Assembly: GCF_903969135.1 (NCBI RefSeq)
Contig: NZ_LR824569.1
Location: 2,232,001 to 2,296,000 of the forward strand
Direction: 5' to 3'
Origin: Chryseobacterium sp. JV274
GTDB taxonomy: Bacteria; Bacteroidota; Bacteroidia; Flavobacteriales; Weeksellaceae
DNA: 64,000 bases
Made by a program: the position numbers and the translations under genes. Each line of letters starts with the position of its first letter. Within the stretch, counting starts at the first letter, position 1. Shown piece after piece: positions 18,084-26,597 of this stretch. The notes beneath the pieces are model-generated. The model saw only the letters and a program-made list of their open reading frames with translations, was not told the origin of the DNA and did not search any database.

Positions 18084-18112
18084 AAAAGCGCAGCTAAATA
18101 AGCCACGCTTTT
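18084..18112 (-). terminator. Possible terminator of the GreA/B-family gene
   Basis: AAAAGCG (18084-18090) pairs with CGCTTTT (18106-18112), with a further short AGCT/AGC pairing in the loop. Short stem, 35 bases past the stop. Confidence 0.5.
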
Positions 18113-18146
18113 ATTATAATTCAACTTAATAATATTCAATATCTAT

Positions 18147-18527
18147 TTATCCTTCCCAGGCTTCCACTTTCAGGATCTCAATTTTTCTTTCTCCGTCTCT
18201 GAAAGGCCAGTTGATAACATCTCCTACTTTATATCCCACTACTGCAAGGGCAATATCCGATAGTATGGAATGTTTATTCTTTTTAAGCTTTGCTTTGGTA
18301 GACGGCACAAAAATATATTCGTGTTCAAAATCTAAGGTATGGTCTTTCAAAGTCACCTTCCTTTCAACGGTTACGATATCAGCAGGCAGATCTCTTCTCA
18401 ATACCTGTTTTGCATTTCTAAGTTCTTCTGTAAGTCTTTTTTCTTCTCCGATGCTCACTTTTTTCCTTCTGAGTGTATCTTTTATAGCATCATAAATTCC
18501 GGTGGTTACAATAATATGATTGGACAT
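18147..18527 (-). CDS. GreA/GreB family elongation factor-like protein
   Basis: The 126 residues carry the C-terminal GreA/GreB fold: a short helical lead, then VTLKDHTLDFEHEYIFVPSTKA and the closing ILSDIALAVVGYKVGDVINWPFRDGERKIEILKVE, typical of the FKBP-like domain that docks at the RNA polymerase secondary channel. The N-terminal coiled coil is much shorter than in true GreA (158 residues), so it may modulate polymerase rather than stimulate cleavage, like Rnk. ATG 18527 (MSNHIIVTTGIYD) is chosen; the longer frame begins with TTG. It stands alone. Confidence 0.78.
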   Translation of the reverse strand: MSNHIIVTTGIYDAIKDTLRRKKVSIGEEKRLTEELRNAKQVLRRDLPADIVTVERKVTLKDHTLDFEHEYIFVPSTKAKLKKNKHSILSDIALAVVGYKVGDVINWPFRDGERKIEILKVEAWEG

Positions 18528-18654
18528 TTTCTTCAATTTTTTTTTTTAATTAAAATGCAGTTATTCCCTAACGATCCAATGTAGAATCCAGGCATACAAC
18601 AGCCTTCTTCTATAGAAAACCGCAAAAAAGCAATAAATAAAATCCGAAATGAGT

Positions 18655-18677
18655 CCCTGTCTTGGATCCTGACAGGG
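18655..18677. repeat. Inverted repeat in the gap downstream of the OMP gene
   Basis: CCCTGTC (18655-18661) pairs with GACAGGG (18671-18677) across a 9-base loop. No T tract follows, so a terminator is unlikely. Confidence 0.35.
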
Positions 18678-18736
18678 CTTAATTGATAAAGTCCTTAGAA
18701 CTTTTCAGAAAAGAATCTGTGTGTAGATAAAGTAAT

Positions 18737-18790
18737 GACAGCAACAATCCTGATTGTCTGCGTTCTGCTGATAAAGAGATTGTTGCTGCC
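18737..18790. repeat. Long inverted repeat downstream of the OMP gene
   Basis: GACAGCAACAATC (18737-18749) pairs with GATTGTTGCTGCC (18778-18790), 12 of 13. The 28-base loop repeats parts of the stem. It sits 41 bases after the stop of the minus-strand gene and may help end that transcript, though a clean U tract is lacking. Confidence 0.4.
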
Positions 18791-18830
18791 ATTATTATGA
18801 GATTATTTGTAATCCTTACAAATATAGCAT

Positions 18831-19475
18831 TTAAAAACGGAATGTAGCGGCTGCACTTAAAGAAACTCTTGTAAGACCTTCTTTCTGGTCATCACCAAGA
18901 TCAACGGTCTGTCCATTAACTTTCATTTTGTTCAAGGTTCCTGCAGTAATTCCCAACTTCGGACCTATCATAAAGTTTTTCGAAACTGCATATTGATAGG
19001 CTGCCCCCAGCTCCAGACCAAGATTTGAACCTGTACCTTTTACAGCTTCAGTTTTTGTAGTATAGGTAATCACTCCAAGAGATACATCAGCAACAATTTT
19101 GTGGTTTGTAGGTTTGGTATAATTGGAGAACATAACGGAAGGTCCAAAGAATGTAATATTATCTTTAGTACTTATAGAAGCTGTAACCGTCTGTCCATTC
19201 ATATTGTATCCGCTCAATACAGCGCTGCTGGAAGCATTATAATTGGAAAATTTAGCACCAATCCCAATATCTTTCACATTATAATAAGCCGCAATTTCAA
19301 AATGAATTCCGTTTTTCAACCCTTTAACGTAATTTTTTTCCGCCATGGAAAGCCCAGGTGCTGTTTTAGCTACTCTCCATGCATATCCTACAGCCGGTAT
19401 GATAGTTATTTTTTCCTGTGCAAAAGAAAGTAAAGAACTCGAAATAGTTCCCAATAGAATTAGTTTTTTTATCAT
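18831..19475 (-). CDS. Outer membrane beta-barrel protein
   Basis: The 214 residues start with a signal peptide (MIKKLILLGTISSSLLSFAQ). The rest alternates hydrophobic and polar residues in strand-length pieces (FEIAAYYNVKDIGIGAKFSNY, KIVADVSLGVITYTTK, LGLELGAAYQYAVSKNFMIGPKLGITAG) and ends in ATFRF, a C-terminal aromatic typical of outer-membrane barrels. This suggests an 8-strand porin-like or OmpA/OmpW-sized barrel. No OmpA peptidoglycan-binding domain follows. The function is unknown. It lies 48 bases after arfB on the same strand and may be the last gene of a menE-like, arfB, OMP run. Confidence 0.75.
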   Translation of the reverse strand: MIKKLILLGTISSSLLSFAQEKITIIPAVGYAWRVAKTAPGLSMAEKNYVKGLKNGIHFEIAAYYNVKDIGIGAKFSNYNASSSAVLSGYNMNGQTVTASISTKDNITFFGPSVMFSNYTKPTNHKIVADVSLGVITYTTKTEAVKGTGSNLGLELGAAYQYAVSKNFMIGPKLGITAGTLNKMKVNGQTVDLGDDQKEGLTRVSLSAAATFRF

Positions 19476-19523
19476 GGTTTTAAAGTTTCCGGCAAAATTA
19501 AAATTTTCTCCGGGAGAAACAAG

Positions 19524-19916
19524 CTAAAATTTGAAGCGCCTGTTCTCTTTTTTATCGGAAAGCTTTTTCTTACCATCAAGTCTTTTTTGTTTCTGAGCTC
19601 TTGAAGGTTTTGTTGCTGTTCTTTTCTTCGGAATGATAAGAGCTTTATTTACAATTTCAATCATTTTTTCAATGGCTTTATTTTTATTCATCAGCTGAGT
19701 TCTGCTTTCAGAAACGGTAAGGAATAAAAAGCCTTCTGCATTGATTTTGTTTTTCAATTTATCCTGAATCAATATTTTTTCATCATCATTGAAAAACTCA
19801 GATGAATCTACTTTCCAAAGTACGGTAACAGCAGTCTCTACTTTGTTGACATTCTGCCCTCCGGCCCCGCTGCTGCGGGAAGTTCTGAAGCTGAGTTCTT
19901 TTGAAAAGTTTTTCAT
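19524..19916 (-). CDS. arfB: Alternative ribosome-rescue factor ArfB (peptidyl-tRNA hydrolase)
   Basis: Releases nascent peptides from ribosomes stalled on truncated mRNA by hydrolysing the peptidyl-tRNA. The 130 residues carry the release-factor GGQ motif at 19-21 in RTSRSSGAGGQNVNKVETAV, and a lysine- and arginine-rich C-terminal tail (KKRTATKPSRAQKQKRLDGKKKLSDKKENRR) of the kind that enters the empty mRNA channel. The domain that recognises stop codons in normal release factors is absent, as expected. ATG 19916 is chosen; ten residues of upstream extension are not family-like. It starts 39 bases after the stop of the menE-like gene. Confidence 0.92.
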   Translation of the reverse strand: MKNFSKELSFRTSRSSGAGGQNVNKVETAVTVLWKVDSSEFFNDDEKILIQDKLKNKINAEGFLFLTVSESRTQLMNKNKAIEKMIEIVNKALIIPKKRTATKPSRAQKQKRLDGKKKLSDKKENRRFKF

Positions 19917-19955
19917 TTTTTTAAGATTTTGAGATACTAGAATCAAGAGCCAAGA

Positions 19956-20984
19956 CTATAAATTTACATTTAAACTTTTATATAGTTCTAATCTGTTTAC
20001 TTTCCCGTTGGGTGTGCGCGGAATTTCATTGATAAAAATAATTTCTTTTGGTTTGTGGAAATTCTTTTCAAACGGTATTTCTGAAATTTTCTTTATCACC
20101 TCATCTGATTCATTCCCTTCTATAATCAATATCAATTTCTGACCCAAACTTTCATCCGGCAAGCCAATAAATACAGCTTCATTCGGAATTTCTTTTTTTA
20201 TCAAAGCTTCAAGAGTTTCCGGAAAAATTTTTGCTCCTCCTGAGTTGATCACGTTATCAATTCTTCCTAGAAATTTAAATTGTTTTCCATTCCTAATATC
20301 AACTAAATCATTAGTTTGCAATTCTTCAGCATTTAAATTCGGTGCATAGATTTTCAGACATTCCCTTGCATCTAAAGAGATGGATACATTTTCAAAAACC
20401 GTGAAATAGTCTTCCTGTTCCGGCATCAGTTGTTTTAAACCAATATGGGAAAGGGTTTCAGACATTCCATAGGTTTCAAAAATACGGGTTGAAGAACTAA
20501 GGTTCATCTGTAGAATTTTATTTTTCAGACTTTCTGAAACGGCGGCACCACCAATGATCAGATTTTTAATCAGATGAAGTTTCTCCAGTGAATTTTCTAC
20601 CTGAAGCGGAGTCATCGCACAAAAATCTATTTCTTCATTCAAGTTTTCAACAGGTTTTAGGGAAGGTCCGGCAATTCTTAACTTCAATCCTCTTTCTATA
20701 GATCGCACAATCATCATTTTTCCCGAGATATATTCTACAGGCAGGCAGAGTAATGCAGTATCTCTTTTTTTTAATCCCAAAAAGTCACATGTCATCACCG
20801 CTGAATTGATCATTTTCTTTTTTTCGATTTCAAAGATTTTTGGCACTCCTGTAGAGCCTGAAGTCTGGACATTTACTCCACTTTTTTCTGAAAACCATTC
20901 TTTCAGAAAAATTTTCACTTTTTTTTCAAACTCCGTATGGAATGATAATTTATTAATATTGAGATTATTGAAGTCTATCAGCAT
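19956..20984 (-). CDS. menE: AMP-binding ligase, probably o-succinylbenzoate-CoA ligase
   Basis: Adenylate-forming enzyme of 342 residues. TSGSTGVPKIFEI (41-53) is the P-loop-like AMP motif, IFETYGMSETLSHIGLK the second core motif, FKFLGRIDNVINSGGAKIFPE the hinge region, and PRTPNGKVNRLEL the C-terminal catalytic lysine motif. It is shorter than usual acyl-CoA synthetases, lacking much of the N-terminal subdomain, as in flavobacterial MenE proteins. MenE activates o-succinylbenzoate in menaquinone synthesis; that specificity is inferred, and other men genes are not nearby. The frame is open to 21128, but that would run over the tRNA; ATG 20984 is the start. Confidence 0.75.
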   Translation of the reverse strand: MLIDFNNLNINKLSFHTEFEKKVKIFLKEWFSEKSGVNVQTSGSTGVPKIFEIEKKKMINSAVMTCDFLGLKKRDTALLCLPVEYISGKMMIVRSIERGLKLRIAGPSLKPVENLNEEIDFCAMTPLQVENSLEKLHLIKNLIIGGAAVSESLKNKILQMNLSSSTRIFETYGMSETLSHIGLKQLMPEQEDYFTVFENVSISLDARECLKIYAPNLNAEELQTNDLVDIRNGKQFKFLGRIDNVINSGGAKIFPETLEALIKKEIPNEAVFIGLPDESLGQKLILIIEGNESDEVIKKISEIPFEKNFHKPKEIIFINEIPRTPNGKVNRLELYKSLNVNL

Positions 20985-21036
20985 ATTTTCCGTAAATAAA
21001 ATCCACAGTAAATTTAAAAAAAAAATCAAAAAGTTC

Positions 21037-21066
21037 TTGTATGTAAAGAAAAAAGCTGTAAATTTG
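21037..21066 (+). promoter_or_regulatory. Promoter of tRNA-Gln copy 1
   Basis: TTG (21037-21039), a 19-base spacer and TAAATTTG (21059-21066), an exact Bacteroidota housekeeping promoter. The tRNA starts 18 bases later. Confidence 0.85.
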
Positions 21067-21083
21067 CACCACCAAAATAAAAC

Positions 21084-21154
21084 AGACCTATAGTGTAACG
21101 GTAACACTCCGGTTTTTGGTACCGTCATTCGGGGTTCGAATCCCTGTGGGTCTA
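21084..21154 (+). tRNA. tRNA-Gln (anticodon TTG), copy 1
   Basis: A 71-base cloverleaf: acceptor AGACCTA/TGGGTCT, D stem GTGT/ACAC, anticodon arm CCGGT-TTTTGGT-ACCGT with TTG at the anticodon, and T arm CGGGG-TTCGAAT-CCCTG. The discriminator base is A and CCA is not encoded. One pair of the anticodon stem (the outermost C-T) is mismatched. It differs from copy 2 at only two sites (GGTAAC/GGTAGC and CATT/CAGT). Confidence 0.93.
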
Positions 21155-21155
21155 C

Positions 21156-21185
21156 AAACCATCCTTCTTTAAGGATGGTTTTTGT
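21156..21185 (+). terminator. Terminator of tRNA-Gln copy 1
   Basis: An 11-bp perfect stem (21156-21166 with 21171-21181, AAACCATCCTT/AAGGATGGTTT), 4-base loop, T run. Confidence 0.88.
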
Positions 21186-21249
21186 TTTTATCCTACTTGA
21201 TTAAAAATCTATTTTTTTTAGGTAAACAGTAGAAAATTGAAAGAAGATA

Positions 21250-21280
21250 TTTGCAAATAAGAAAAAAATATATAAATTTG
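21250..21280 (+). promoter_or_regulatory. Promoter of tRNA-Gln copy 2
   Basis: TTTG (21250-21253), 19-base spacer, TAAATTTG (21273-21280). Same layout as copy 1, with the tRNA 18-19 bases downstream. Confidence 0.87.
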
Positions 21281-21298
21281 CAACATCAAAAATAAAGC

Positions 21299-21369
21299 AG
21301 ACCTATAGTGTAACGGTAGCACTCCGGTTTTTGGTACCGTCAGTCGGGGTTCGAATCCCTGTGGGTCTA
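21299..21369 (+). tRNA. tRNA-Gln (anticodon TTG), copy 2
   Basis: A second 71-base tRNA-Gln, nearly identical to the copy 144 bases upstream, with the same acceptor, anticodon arm and T arm. The only differences are G for A at the end of the D loop and G for T in the variable loop. CCA is not encoded. Confidence 0.93.
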
Positions 21370-21370
21370 C

Positions 21371-21400
21371 AAACCATCCTTTTTTAAGGATGGTTTTTGT
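21371..21400 (+). terminator. Terminator of tRNA-Gln copy 2
   Basis: The same 11-bp stem as after copy 1 (21371-21381 with 21386-21396), loop TTTT, T run. Confidence 0.88.
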
Positions 21401-21508
21401 TTTTTATTCTACTTTCTAAAATTTTAAAATGGGTAATCAGCTTCTTTTATTATAAAAAATAACAACAAGGTTGTCAGGCATCTATCAAAAAAAACTATCT
21501 TTAAAGTA

Positions 21509-22915
21509 ATGAAAACCAAAACAATATATATCTGCCTTTTGATAGTAGGTACTTTCATTCCATTAAATGCCTGTACTATTTTTTTAGCCAATGACGGTAA
21601 AAATGTATGGATAGGTAATAATGAGGATGAGAGTCCTGATATGAAATACAGATTCTGGTATATTCCCAGAGAAGAAAAATCATGTGGATATATGCTGTGG
21701 TCTGAAAAACATGACGGATATAATGATATCATGTGGCAATATCCTCAGGGAGGAATGAATGAACACGGTCTTTTTTTAGATTATACCGCAATTGATGATA
21801 TTCCTGTAATCGTTAATTTATCCAAAATAAACAGAGAACAGGAGGTAGTAAATGATATTCTGAAAAAATGCAAAAGTGTAAAAGAAGCTCTTCAACTTAT
21901 TGCTCCTTATAATTTATTAAAGCTTTCAGGAGCTCAATTATTCATAGCTGATTCTTCAGGAGATTACGCTACCATCCATGGTAATTATATTGTTACTAAA
22001 ACAACCCAAAATTTTTCACTGACTAATTACTGCATTGCTAACGGACATCAGGAAGCCTGCTGGAGAAGAGAAACATCCACAGATCTTCTGGCCCAGTTTC
22101 ATTCTTTTACTGAAAAGAAAATTACCTATATTCTTGCAGAAACTGTACAAAGAGAACCTGGAGACGTTACAACCAACTACTCAATGACCATTAATCTGAA
22201 AAAGCAGGAAATGATGCTTTATTTAAAGGGAGATTTTACCACGCCTGTCAGATTCAAATTGGCTAAAGAGCTGAAAAAAGGAAAACACTCTTCAGACATT
22301 ACGGAATATTTTCCAAAAAATATCAGAACCTTTTTAAGTTCCATTTATCAGAATAAAGGAATGGACGAAACTATTCGGCTTTACAATTCTTTATTTAAAA
22401 ATTCATCGGAGGTTTATAATTTAAAAAATAATGATGCTATTTATTTTGGAGCAGATCTTCTCCGAACAGATAAAACCGATGATGCCATCACATTTATTGA
22501 AAACCTGAAAAAGAGAACGGGTAAAAGCATACTGATTAATGACTGGCTTGCCATCGCTTATCAATATAAAGGAGATTCTATACAATCACAGAAATACTTT
22601 CGCTCTGTACTTAAGGATTCTCCGGATGATTATCTGGCGAATTTGTATGGAAAAAGAAATTCCCGAAAGGTTATTTTTAAAATCAATGCCTGGCCGGGTG
22701 CTCATAATGTAAAACTTATCGGAAGTTTTACCCAATGGCTAAAAGAACCAATTGTTCTTGAGAAGCAAAAAGGATACTGGTACGCGGAGGTTGAAGTCCC
22801 GAAAGGCAGACATGAGTATAAATTTCTCGTTGATGATGTATTTTATCTGGCTGATCCTTTTAATCTTATTTATATCTGGAACGGGAATAATGTGAATTCA
22901 GTTTTATCATTTTAA
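21509..22915 (+). CDS. Exported Ntn hydrolase fused to a glycogen-binding-like domain
   Basis: The 468 residues begin with a signal peptide ending just before Cys22 (FIPLNA/CTIFLANDG). After cleavage the Cys becomes the N-terminal nucleophile, as in choloylglycine hydrolase and penicillin V acylase relatives. IGNNEDES and YPQGGMNEHGLFLDY are the accompanying active-site strands. Residues about 290-390 look helical and TPR-like. The last 85 residues (VIFKINAWPGAHNVKLIGSFTQWLKEP...GYWYAEVEVPKGRHEYKFLVD) resemble the CBM48/AMPK glycogen-binding domain. The substrate is unknown; an amide is likely. If the residue before Cys22 were a lipidation site it could instead be a lipoprotein. Weak promoter: TTG 21471, TATCTTTA 21496. 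Confidence 0.78.
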   Translation: MKTKTIYICLLIVGTFIPLNACTIFLANDGKNVWIGNNEDESPDMKYRFWYIPREEKSCGYMLWSEKHDGYNDIMWQYPQGGMNEHGLFLDYTAIDDIPVIVNLSKINREQEVVNDILKKCKSVKEALQLIAPYNLLKLSGAQLFIADSSGDYATIHGNYIVTKTTQNFSLTNYCIANGHQEACWRRETSTDLLAQFHSFTEKKITYILAETVQREPGDVTTNYSMTINLKKQEMMLYLKGDFTTPVRFKLAKELKKGKHSSDITEYFPKNIRTFLSSIYQNKGMDETIRLYNSLFKNSSEVYNLKNNDAIYFGADLLRTDKTDDAITFIENLKKRTGKSILINDWLAIAYQYKGDSIQSQKYFRSVLKDSPDDYLANLYGKRNSRKVIFKINAWPGAHNVKLIGSFTQWLKEPIVLEKQKGYWYAEVEVPKGRHEYKFLVDDVFYLADPFNLIYIWNGNNVNSVLSF

Positions 22916-22923
22916 AAATAAAA

Positions 22924-22951
22924 AAAAGACCTTTCAAAAGGCCTTTTATAT
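22924..22951. terminator. Terminator between convergent genes
   Basis: AAAAGACCTT (22924-22933) pairs with AAGGCCTTTT (22938-22947). The one mismatch is a G-T pair on the minus strand, so it probably works best for the HdeD-like gene. Confidence 0.7.
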
Positions 22952-22970
22952 TGGTAAATACTACACTTAT

Positions 22971-23603
22971 TTATTTTTTAAGATCATCAATCTCTTCCTG
23001 TATAGATTTGATTCTGTCTCTTAATTCCTGGCTTATTTTCCCTGGAATCTTTTTGACTTTTCTTAAATCCAGAGCCAGCATAATGGAGGCTATTCCCATA
23101 AAAATAAAAGAAACACCTGTAAGGGTAACTAATGAAAATCCTGTAAACACAGGATTAAATATCAGCAACAGGGAAAAGATAATTCCTCCGACGCTTGCAA
23201 GGGCTACATTTCCCCAACTCATTATTCTCATACTTTTCAGGTCGAAAGCAAAGCCCAACAACTGAAAGGAGCGAAACAGTAAAGTAAATCCTATGACAAA
23301 CGGAAGTACTGTCATTGAAATCTGAGGATTTGCGATAAGATAAACTCCTATTGCTGTCGTTAATAATCCACTTACCAGAAACCAGCCCCAGCCCTGTAAG
23401 GACTTACTGTTCTGTAAGGAAAAGAATATTTCAGTAATTCCTGAAAATAAGAATGAAACACTAAAGAAAATAGAAAGTGTAACATAGGTTGCAAGCGGTA
23501 CACTGAATACATAAAAACCACAGATCAGGAAAAGAATTCCGAAGATTAATGGAATATACCAATGTTTTACAGTGTTGGTAAGAGTTTGAAATAAATTAGC
23601 CAT
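22971..23603 (-). CDS. HdeD-like membrane protein (DUF308)
   Basis: The 210 residues are mostly hydrophobic, with about six membrane segments in pairs (WYIPLIFGILFLICGFYVF, YVTLSIFFSVSFLFSGITEIFF, GWGWFLVSGLLTTAIGVYLI and more), then a charged helix at the C-terminus (VKKIPGKISQELRDRIKSIQEEIDDLKK). This is the layout of the HdeD/DUF308 family, inner-membrane proteins linked to acid resistance in E. coli. Whether the same role holds here is not known. It is a single-gene unit, convergent with the Ntn hydrolase. Confidence 0.8.
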   Translation of the reverse strand: MANLFQTLTNTVKHWYIPLIFGILFLICGFYVFSVPLATYVTLSIFFSVSFLFSGITEIFFSLQNSKSLQGWGWFLVSGLLTTAIGVYLIANPQISMTVLPFVIGFTLLFRSFQLLGFAFDLKSMRIMSWGNVALASVGGIIFSLLLIFNPVFTGFSLVTLTGVSFIFMGIASIMLALDLRKVKKIPGKISQELRDRIKSIQEEIDDLKK

Positions 23604-23798
23604 AGGTGTCTTTTTTAGTTCTGCCTACTTTTTGAAACGGGTTCGGCTTGTCCGCAGGTATTTCAAACAGATTAAAATTTCACCTGAATTTGAAATATAA
23701 CCTCTTACTAATGTACAAAAAAATAACCGTAGAACATACCAGATTGTGTGAATTGTTCCCACAAAAAAAACACTTCATTCTATCAGATACAGAAACAA

Positions 23799-23828
23799 AA
23801 AGGTGAAAACTAAATAATTTTCACCTTT
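23799..23828 (-). terminator. Terminator of the permease gene
   Basis: AAAGGTGAAAA (23799-23809) pairs with TTTTCACCTTT (23818-23828). The stretch 23796-23800 gives a U-rich end on the minus strand. Confidence 0.8.
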
Positions 23829-23858
23829 CCAAAACATGTTTAAGTCTGTTTTATATTA

Positions 23859-25277
23859 TTACTTCGGTTTGTACAATTTGTACATAACAAACAAAAAGCC
23901 AATCCATACCGGGATCAGAATAACCTGAATTTCCATTCCTGTAATACTCATCAATCCTAATATAAGAACCAAAAAGGCAATACAGATATAATTGGATATT
24001 GGATAAAATATAGATGGGAATTTTGAAAGAATTCCTGATGCATTTATTGATTTTTTAAATTTTAAATGGGTGTAGCATATCATCAGCCAGTTGATGATCA
24101 AAGTAGATACTACTAAAGCCATTAAGTATTCAAAAGCTTTTTCCGGCACTAGTTTATTAATGATAATACATATCCCGGCAAAGCATGATGAAATAAGAAT
24201 AGCGTTGATAGGAACAGAGTTTTTATTCAGTTTTTTCAGGAATTTCGGAGCATTTCCCTGCTGAGCCAGTCCGAAAAGCATTCTGCTGTTACTGTAAACA
24301 CTACTGTTATATACTGATAAAGCCGCTGTTAAAACAATCAGATTAAGAACATTTGCAATCAATGTATTGAACTGAATTACCTTACCAAAAATACTGAATT
24401 CAAGACCATTTAGATTTTGAAACACCATCACAAACGGGCTGGATCCTTCTGTAATATCTCTCCAGGGACTTAATGAAAATAAAATCACCAAAGCTCCTAC
24501 ATAAAAAATAAGGATTCTATAGATTACCTGGTTGGTAGCCTGTGGAATGGTTTTCTCTGGATTTTTAGCTTCTGCCGCAGTAATTCCGATAAGTTCCAAT
24601 CCACCGAAAGAGAACATGATCATGGCCATTGCAGCAAATAATCCTGAATACCCGTTTTCTGTTTTATTAAATAATCCTTTCGGAAAGAATCCGCCATCGT
24701 TCCATAAATTGGTGATGGTTGCTTTTTCTCCTCCTGTACCGCTTATCAAAAGGTATACTCCGAAGATAATCATGGCAATAATAGCTACGACTTTGATGAT
24801 GGAAAACCAAAACTCTGTTTCTCCGTACACCTTTACGGAAGCGAGATTAAGCGCATTGATCACAATAAAAAAGAATAAACTGGAAACCCAGAGCGGTATT
24901 TCCGGCCACCAAAAGTGAATATAATGCCCTATTGCCGTTAGCTCGGCCATACTTACCAGGATATAGAGAATCCAATAGTTCCATCCGGAAGCAAATCCTG
25001 GGAAATTTCCCCAATATTTGTAGGCAAAGTGGCTAAAACTTCCTGATACGGGTTCCTGAACAACCATTTCACCAAGCTGACGCATAATAAAAAAGGCAAT
25101 AATTCCGGCTAAAGCATAGCCTAAAATTACTGAAGGTCCTGCCAGTACTGCAGCCGGCCCGATTCCCAGAAACAGCCCGGTTCCTATGGCACCTCCAAGG
25201 GCAATTAATTGTATATGTCGATTTGTTAATCCTCTAACTAAAGTCTCCTTTTCTCCTGTTTTATTTTCGTTGCTCAT
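23859..25277 (-). CDS. Amino acid permease (APC superfamily)
   Basis: The 472-residue inner-membrane protein has about 12 membrane segments and the amino-acid/polyamine/organocation signature near the N-terminus: LTNRHIQLIALGGAIGTGLFLGIGPAAVLAGPSV. It also has the consensus PVSGSFSHFAYKYWG and IGITAAEAKNPEKTIPQATNQVIYRILIFYVGAL. This places it with the AAT-type permeases of Gram-negative bacteria (AroP, ProY, GabP, AnsP). The amino acid cannot be told from the sequence. It is a proton-coupled symporter by family. Single gene with a terminator. Confidence 0.88.
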   Translation of the reverse strand: MSNENKTGEKETLVRGLTNRHIQLIALGGAIGTGLFLGIGPAAVLAGPSVILGYALAGIIAFFIMRQLGEMVVQEPVSGSFSHFAYKYWGNFPGFASGWNYWILYILVSMAELTAIGHYIHFWWPEIPLWVSSLFFFIVINALNLASVKVYGETEFWFSIIKVVAIIAMIIFGVYLLISGTGGEKATITNLWNDGGFFPKGLFNKTENGYSGLFAAMAMIMFSFGGLELIGITAAEAKNPEKTIPQATNQVIYRILIFYVGALVILFSLSPWRDITEGSSPFVMVFQNLNGLEFSIFGKVIQFNTLIANVLNLIVLTAALSVYNSSVYSNSRMLFGLAQQGNAPKFLKKLNKNSVPINAILISSCFAGICIIINKLVPEKAFEYLMALVVSTLIINWLMICYTHLKFKKSINASGILSKFPSIFYPISNYICIAFLVLILGLMSITGMEIQVILIPVWIGFLFVMYKLYKPK

Positions 25278-25423
25278 TGAATGAATTATTCGGTCGCTAA
25301 ATATATAAAAACTTTTCAGAGAAATTCACATTCCATGGGGTAAATTGACAATTCAGGATTCCTCAAACCGGAAAGCCCCTTTCTACTTAGACCCCTGCCT
25401 GTAAAATTTTAAATATAATTACA

Positions 25424-25458
25424 AAAGCGGTCTTAATCTATCGGATTAAGGCCGCTTT
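25424..25458 (-). terminator. Terminator of the secreted surface protein gene
   Basis: A 15-bp stem with one G-T pair (25424-25438 with 25444-25458, AAAGCGGTCTTAATC/GATTAAGGCCGCTTT), followed on the minus strand by TTTTGTAATTAT. Confidence 0.78.
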
Positions 25459-25477
25459 CCACAGTATCAATATAATA

Positions 25478-26422
25478 TTAATTCGCTATTTTATATCCAA
25501 ACATGGTACTTGTCACCACTTCGTACTTGTTACCGGAAGATACACCGGCTACAGAAGCCATGCTTACTGTTTCCCCTGCACTAAGATAAGTCATGCATGA
25601 AATGCTTGAACCAAAAACCCTCGTTACAGTAGGTTGATAGGATTGGACTAATACACTTCCGCCATTACCGGGAACATAATTTTTTACAAGATATAACACA
25701 GTCCATGTAAAGTTTGGATTTCCAGCTACACTTCCATTGTCAAACTGTGTAGATCCTTGAATCACATAATACCCATCATTGGGTGCCTTAAATGCACCTG
25801 TAGAGGTATTAAGCACATTTCCTTTATTAATAACTGTTCCTTGAGGATAAACAATAGCTGTTTGTATCCATGGATCAGAGGGAGTAGGAGTTGCATTACA
25901 GCTTTGTCTTTGGGTAGTAGACACTGCTGAAAAAGGATAGGTAGATTCTGCTGAAGGAACGCTGTTTGAACTTGAAACCAATACCAGTTCCCATGTTGCA
26001 CCGGTAGTTGTTCCTTTACTTACCAGAAATGCATAATATCCAGGAGGAACTGTAATAGAAGGAACACCCAGGCCAGTTCCATTCTGATCATCAATCAGTT
26101 CAGAACCATTGGCTGAAACGGTAAGTATTTTTCCGCCCGTATTTTTAAAGTGATAGGTACGCCCTGCAAAATTACCTGCTCCATTGATGGCTGCCGGTAA
26201 AGTTAACGTTCCATCAGCAGTTCCGTTATAGGCGATATAGTAATCATTGGCTCCTACAGCTCCACTTACAGTAACCGTTTTGTAGGTTGCAGCAAATGAG
26301 CCATTCACAGTCAGGGTACTGCCGGGATTTGCAGTATTAATTCCTACACTTCCTACCTGGGCATTTACCGAAATACAATTTAAACCTGCCAATAAGACAA
26401 TGAAAAGTATCTTTTTTTTCAT
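25478..26422 (-). CDS. Secreted surface protein of unknown function
   Basis: The 314 residues have a signal peptide (MKKKILFIVLLAGLNCISVNAQ) followed by GSVGINTANPGSTLTVNGSFAATYK, a motif found at the start of many flavobacterial surface proteins. The first domain (about 40-150) is rich in Gly, Thr and Asn, like a beta-strand fibre-type region. The last 150 residues (FKAPNDGYYVIQGSTQFDNG, TVLYLVKNYV, MTYLSAGETVSMASV) have the look of a C1q/TNF-like jelly roll, an impression only. No type 9 sorting domain is present. The open frame begins at TTG 26428; ATG 26422 fits the signal peptide. Confidence 0.68.
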   Translation of the reverse strand: MKKKILFIVLLAGLNCISVNAQVGSVGINTANPGSTLTVNGSFAATYKTVTVSGAVGANDYYIAYNGTADGTLTLPAAINGAGNFAGRTYHFKNTGGKILTVSANGSELIDDQNGTGLGVPSITVPPGYYAFLVSKGTTTGATWELVLVSSSNSVPSAESTYPFSAVSTTQRQSCNATPTPSDPWIQTAIVYPQGTVINKGNVLNTSTGAFKAPNDGYYVIQGSTQFDNGSVAGNPNFTWTVLYLVKNYVPGNGGSVLVQSYQPTVTRVFGSSISCMTYLSAGETVSMASVAGVSSGNKYEVVTSTMFGYKIAN

Positions 26423-26597
26423 AAACAATACATATTTTTAGAATCTAAAAGGTTCGGAATTTCATCCAATACCTTTAATTATTTAATGGAAGTTTCGCAA
26501 TACGAACCTACTGCGAAAAACGAATAAATAAAGAACAGATTCTGTACGTATTTTTCCACACAATTGTAGTGGTTTTATGACAAGAGCAGATGAGACA

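Noticed and set aside
20985..21128. N-terminal extension of the menE-like ORF
   Set aside because: It runs through the tRNA-Gln gene and its promoter on the opposite strand.
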